Made by a program: the position numbers and the translations under genes. 7,250 nucleotides of DNA. Origin: an uncultured Clostridia bacterium (GTDB taxonomy: Bacteria; Bacillota; Clostridia; Christensenellales; Borkfalkiaceae). Shown piece after piece: positions 5,250-7,250 of this stretch. Under the pieces are notes generated by a model. That model saw only the letters and a program-made list of their open reading frames with translations. It ran no database searches and was not told the DNA's origin. The stretch covers positions 1 through 7,250 of the forward strand of contig CALARO010000340.1 in assembly GCA_937888935.1 (NCBI GenBank). The letters are read 5' to 3'. The number at the start of each line of letters is the position of its first letter. Position 1 is the first letter of the stretch.

Positions 5250-6719
5250 ATGGAAGATAATAACAACGACGAAATCAAAGACAACGCGCGGACGGACGGC
5301 GAAGAACAGGCGGAAAGCGAAGAACGGAAAGACGGCGATACACCTTCGGCGGAAGGGGCGCAGCCGAAAAGGAAAGGCGGAAAATTCAAAGCGTTTTTCA
5401 AAAAGAAAGCGGTGCGGGCGGTTTCGTGCGTACTCGCTTTATTCTGCGCGTTTTTCGGCGGCTTTTTTACGCACAAAGCCACGCTGCCCAAAGAGATCAA
5501 TTCTTTGCTCTGGGCGAAAGAACGTATTCAGAAAGATTATTTGTACGAAATTTCGGACGAAGAATTTTACAATGCCGTGTTTCTCGGCGTAAATTCGCTG
5601 CTCGATCGGTATTCCGCGTATCTTACGGCGGACGAAAACGCCGCGGCGGTGAAAAAATCTGCGGGCGAGTACAGCGGTCTCGGATTGTATTTCGTTTCCG
5701 CGACGGCGGACAGCGCAGACGGCGTGACGATTTCGCGCACGGCGGGCGGCTCGCCTGCGGAAGCGGCGGGAATAGCGGACGGCAGCCGGATTACTGCCTA
5801 CGGCGCGGACGAAAATTCGATGACGCGCTGCACTTCGCTGACGGCGTTTACGGAATTTACGGCGAAATACGCGGCGGGCGAAGAGTTTTACGTGGAAGAA
5901 ACGCGGTATCCCTACGGGGCGGGCGACGCGCGGCTTGTGCCGTTGCACAAGGCGACGTTCACCGAAAATTACGTGACGTACCGATCGAAAACGTCGGCTT
6001 ACGCGTATTCGGGAAGCGAAGCGCGGGAAACGGAAAAGAAACGCGCGGACGGCGACGGGGCGTATGCGCTTGCGGCGTTGCCCGAAGACACGGCGTATAT
6101 CCGTTTGACGCAGTTTAACGGTAACGCGGCGGCGGAATTCGACGGGGCGATGAATCGGTTTAAATCGGACGGAAAAACGCGGCTTGTACTCGATCTGCGC
6201 GGCAACGGCGGCGGGGATATGGAAATTCTGCGTTCGATCGCTTCGTATTTCTGCAAAAACGCCGCGGACAAGAAGCCTGCGGTTGCGGTGGCGAAGTATC
6301 GCGACGGGGAATCGTACGTGTTTAAGGCGAAAAAAAATCTGTACGCGGAATATTTCGGCGAAAACGGCAAGGTGTACGTGCTGGCGGACGAGGGGACGGC
6401 TTCCGCGTCGGAATGTCTGATGGGGGCAATTCTCGATTACGGCGCGGCGGCGAATGAAAACGTGTGCCTGACGGCGGGCGCGGACGGCACGGCGAAAACC
6501 TACGGCAAGGGGATTATGCAGACGACGGTTTCGCGGTTTGTGTGGCGAAGCGAGGCGATTAAGCTGACGAGCGCGAAAATTTATTGGCCGTTGAGCGGGA
6601 AGTGTATTCACGACAAGGGAATTACCGCGGCGGACGGCTGCAAGAGCGTGGCGGGAAGTTATGCGCCGGACGGGGAAATTTCGGCAGCACTCGGCGCGTT
6701 CGGCATGATTGCGGGGTGA
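5250..6719 (+). CDS. Membrane-anchored S41 C-terminal processing peptidase
   Basis: A 489-residue serine protease of the CtpA/CtpB type. Relatives cut exposed C-termini of extracytoplasmic proteins and act in envelope quality control or signalling. The ATG at 5250 follows AAGGGGG at 5 bases. Order: a charged, acidic cytoplasmic tail (1-38); a basic patch (39-53); one membrane helix (about 54-75), placing the rest outside; the SLLDRYSAYL block (116-125); a PDZ domain (about 140-215) with SGLGLYF and GGSPAEAAGI; then the protease core. The core has LVLDLRGNGGG (312-322), the nucleophile region GTASASE with Ser385, and YGKGIMQ with Lys420 and Gln424. Compared with CtpB of Bacillus subtilis, as I recall it, Ser to Lys is about ten residues longer, while Lys to Gln keeps the usual spacing of four. 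All catalytic positions are present, so it is probably active. No substrate is evident from its neighbours. Confidence 0.93.
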   Translation: MEDNNNDEIKDNARTDGEEQAESEERKDGDTPSAEGAQPKRKGGKFKAFFKKKAVRAVSCVLALFCAFFGGFFTHKATLPKEINSLLWAKERIQKDYLYEISDEEFYNAVFLGVNSLLDRYSAYLTADENAAAVKKSAGEYSGLGLYFVSATADSADGVTISRTAGGSPAEAAGIADGSRITAYGADENSMTRCTSLTAFTEFTAKYAAGEEFYVEETRYPYGAGDARLVPLHKATFTENYVTYRSKTSAYAYSGSEARETEKKRADGDGAYALAALPEDTAYIRLTQFNGNAAAEFDGAMNRFKSDGKTRLVLDLRGNGGGDMEILRSIASYFCKNAADKKPAVAVAKYRDGESYVFKAKKNLYAEYFGENGKVYVLADEGTASASECLMGAILDYGAAANENVCLTAGADGTAKTYGKGIMQTTVSRFVWRSEAIKLTSAKIYWPLSGKCIHDKGITAADGCKSVAGSYAPDGEISAALGAFGMIAG

Positions 6720-6750
6720 GAGAAGTTTTATTGCGCGAAGTTTGCGGTTA

Positions 6751-6772
6751 TTTTTGCGCGGCTATGCAAAAA
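6751..6772. other. Small hairpin between the peptidase gene and proS
   Basis: TTTTTGC (6751-6757) pairs with GCAAAAA (6766-6772) around 8 bases. The stem is AT-rich and not followed by T, so it is a weak terminator candidate at best. No clear terminator follows the peptidase gene. Confidence 0.3.
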
Positions 6773-6775
6773 CGG

Positions 6776-6804
6776 TTGAAAAATGCGCGCGGATAGTGTA
6801 TAAT
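6776..6804 (+). promoter_or_regulatory. Sigma-A promoter of proS
   Basis: TTGAAA (6776-6781) and TATAAT (6799-6804) are 17 bp apart, the same arrangement as the PucR-like gene's promoter. The transcript should start near 6811, giving a leader of about 50 bases. Confidence 0.85.
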
Positions 6805-6807
6805 ATC

Positions 6808-6837
6808 AATATTCGATTGAAAAATATTCGACGGAAA
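6808..6837 (+). repeat. 15-bp tandem repeat at the proS transcription start
   Basis: AATATTCGATTGAAA (6808-6822) is followed directly by AATATTCGACGGAAA (6823-6837), matching at 13 of 15 positions. It begins four bases after the -10 box, so it could be a paired protein-binding site, or a chance duplication. Confidence 0.6.
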
Positions 6838-6861
6838 AACAAGATTGAAGAGGTTTTATCT

Positions 6862-7250
6862 ATGGGTAAAGATTCGCAGTTTGTCGGTCAGATTGCCGAC
6901 ATCGAAAAAGACTTTCCGCAATGGTACACCGACGTGGTGTTAAAGACGAAAATGGTGGATTACGGTCCTGTGAAAGGCACGATGGTGATTCGCCCCTACG
7001 CCTATGCGATCTGGGAAAACATTCAGCGCGAAATGGACAAGCGTTTTAAGGCGCAGGGCGTGGAAAACGCTTATTTTCCGCTTTTGATTCCTATGAGCTT
7101 TTTCACGAAAGAAGCCGAGCATGTGGAAGGATTTGCGCCCGAAGTTGCCGTGGTGACGGTGGGCGGCGGCGAAAAACTTGCCGAGCCGCTTGTGATCCGC
7201 CCCACTTCGGAAACGATCATCGGCAGCATGTACTCGAAATGGGTGCAGTC
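6862..7250 (+). CDS. proS: Prolyl-tRNA synthetase, archaeal/eukaryotic type, 3' truncated
   Basis: Cytoplasmic class II aminoacyl-tRNA synthetase that charges tRNA-Pro with proline. The first 129 residues are visible; the rest lies beyond the window, against roughly 480 residues expected for this type. The ATG at 6862 has GAAGAGG 8 bases upstream. Family blocks seen are DFPQWYTDVVLKTKMVDYGPVKG (given here as DFPQWY and DYGPVKG around residues 16-39), MVIRPYAYAIWENIQREMD, NAYFPLLIP, EAEHVEGFAPEVAVVT and the motif-2-proximal LVIRPTSETIIGSMYSKW. The EHVEGFAPE and GGGEKLAEPL blocks mark the compact archaeal/eukaryotic-type enzyme, common in Clostridia, rather than the E. coli type with an inserted editing domain. 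It has its own promoter and no T-box leader. Confidence 0.95.
   Translation, partial: MGKDSQFVGQIADIEKDFPQWYTDVVLKTKMVDYGPVKGTMVIRPYAYAIWENIQREMDKRFKAQGVENAYFPLLIPMSFFTKEAEHVEGFAPEVAVVTVGGGEKLAEPLVIRPTSETIIGSMYSKWVQ

Noticed and set aside
5439..6611. 390-codon minus-strand open frame opposite the S41 peptidase
   Set aside because: It is extremely Arg-rich, as expected from the complement of GC-rich codons, and the + strand protein has intact catalytic motifs.
6805..6861. T-box riboswitch before proS
   Set aside because: A clear promoter at 6776-6804 leaves only about 50 leader bases, too short for a T-box, and no terminator hairpin precedes the start codon.

Overview
The window looks like a chromosomal segment from an uncultured, roughly half-GC Clostridia-type Firmicute. 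A Christensenellales-like gut lineage is my guess, based only on gene style. Supporting signs are strong AGGAG-type ribosome binding sites, canonical sigma-A promoters (TTGACA or TTGAAA, 17 bp, TATAAT), a SigB/SigF/SigG-family sigma factor, a PucR/CdaR-type regulator and an archaeal/eukaryotic-type prolyl-tRNA synthetase. I see no tRNA, rRNA, CRISPR array, insertion sequence or phage gene.

Left part (1-1400, + strand): a tight three-gene cluster. It holds the 3' part of a stress/sporulation-type sigma factor, a short RsbW/SpoIIAB-like HATPase (probable anti-sigma factor) and an unrecognised 151-residue protein. Gaps between genes are 10 and 17 bp, so they are probably one operon. The sigma gene precedes the HATPase gene, the reverse of the classic spoIIA and sigB operons. 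The HATPase also lacks the usual Asp-containing G1 box.

Middle (1401-3582): a convergent intergenic stretch with three hairpins separates the operon from a minus-strand gene for a 607-residue protein. That protein has eight predicted membrane helices, a long Pro/Ala-rich linker with acidic patches, and a compact C-terminal domain of about 75 residues. It is driven by a fully consensus promoter with an extended -10.

Right-centre (3583-5249): a divergent region leads into a + strand PucR/CdaR-like regulator of 332 residues. Its promoter carries a perfect palindrome over the -35 box. A 411-bp gene-free stretch follows. It holds several inverted repeats, two diverged copies of a ~67-bp repeat with a partial third, and a 16-bp direct repeat at its two sides. 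It is the least explained DNA in the window.

Right part (5250-7250): a membrane-anchored S41 (C-terminal processing) peptidase with a PDZ domain and an intact Ser/Lys/Gln catalytic set, then the start of proS behind its own promoter and a 15-bp tandem repeat. No T-box leader fits in front of proS.

The genes do not form one obvious pathway. The sigma/HATPase cluster, the PucR-like regulator and the anchored protease suggest regulatory and envelope functions. The most distinctive leads are the altered HATPase with its unknown partner, the membrane protein with the Pro/Ala linker, and the repeat-rich intergenic region.
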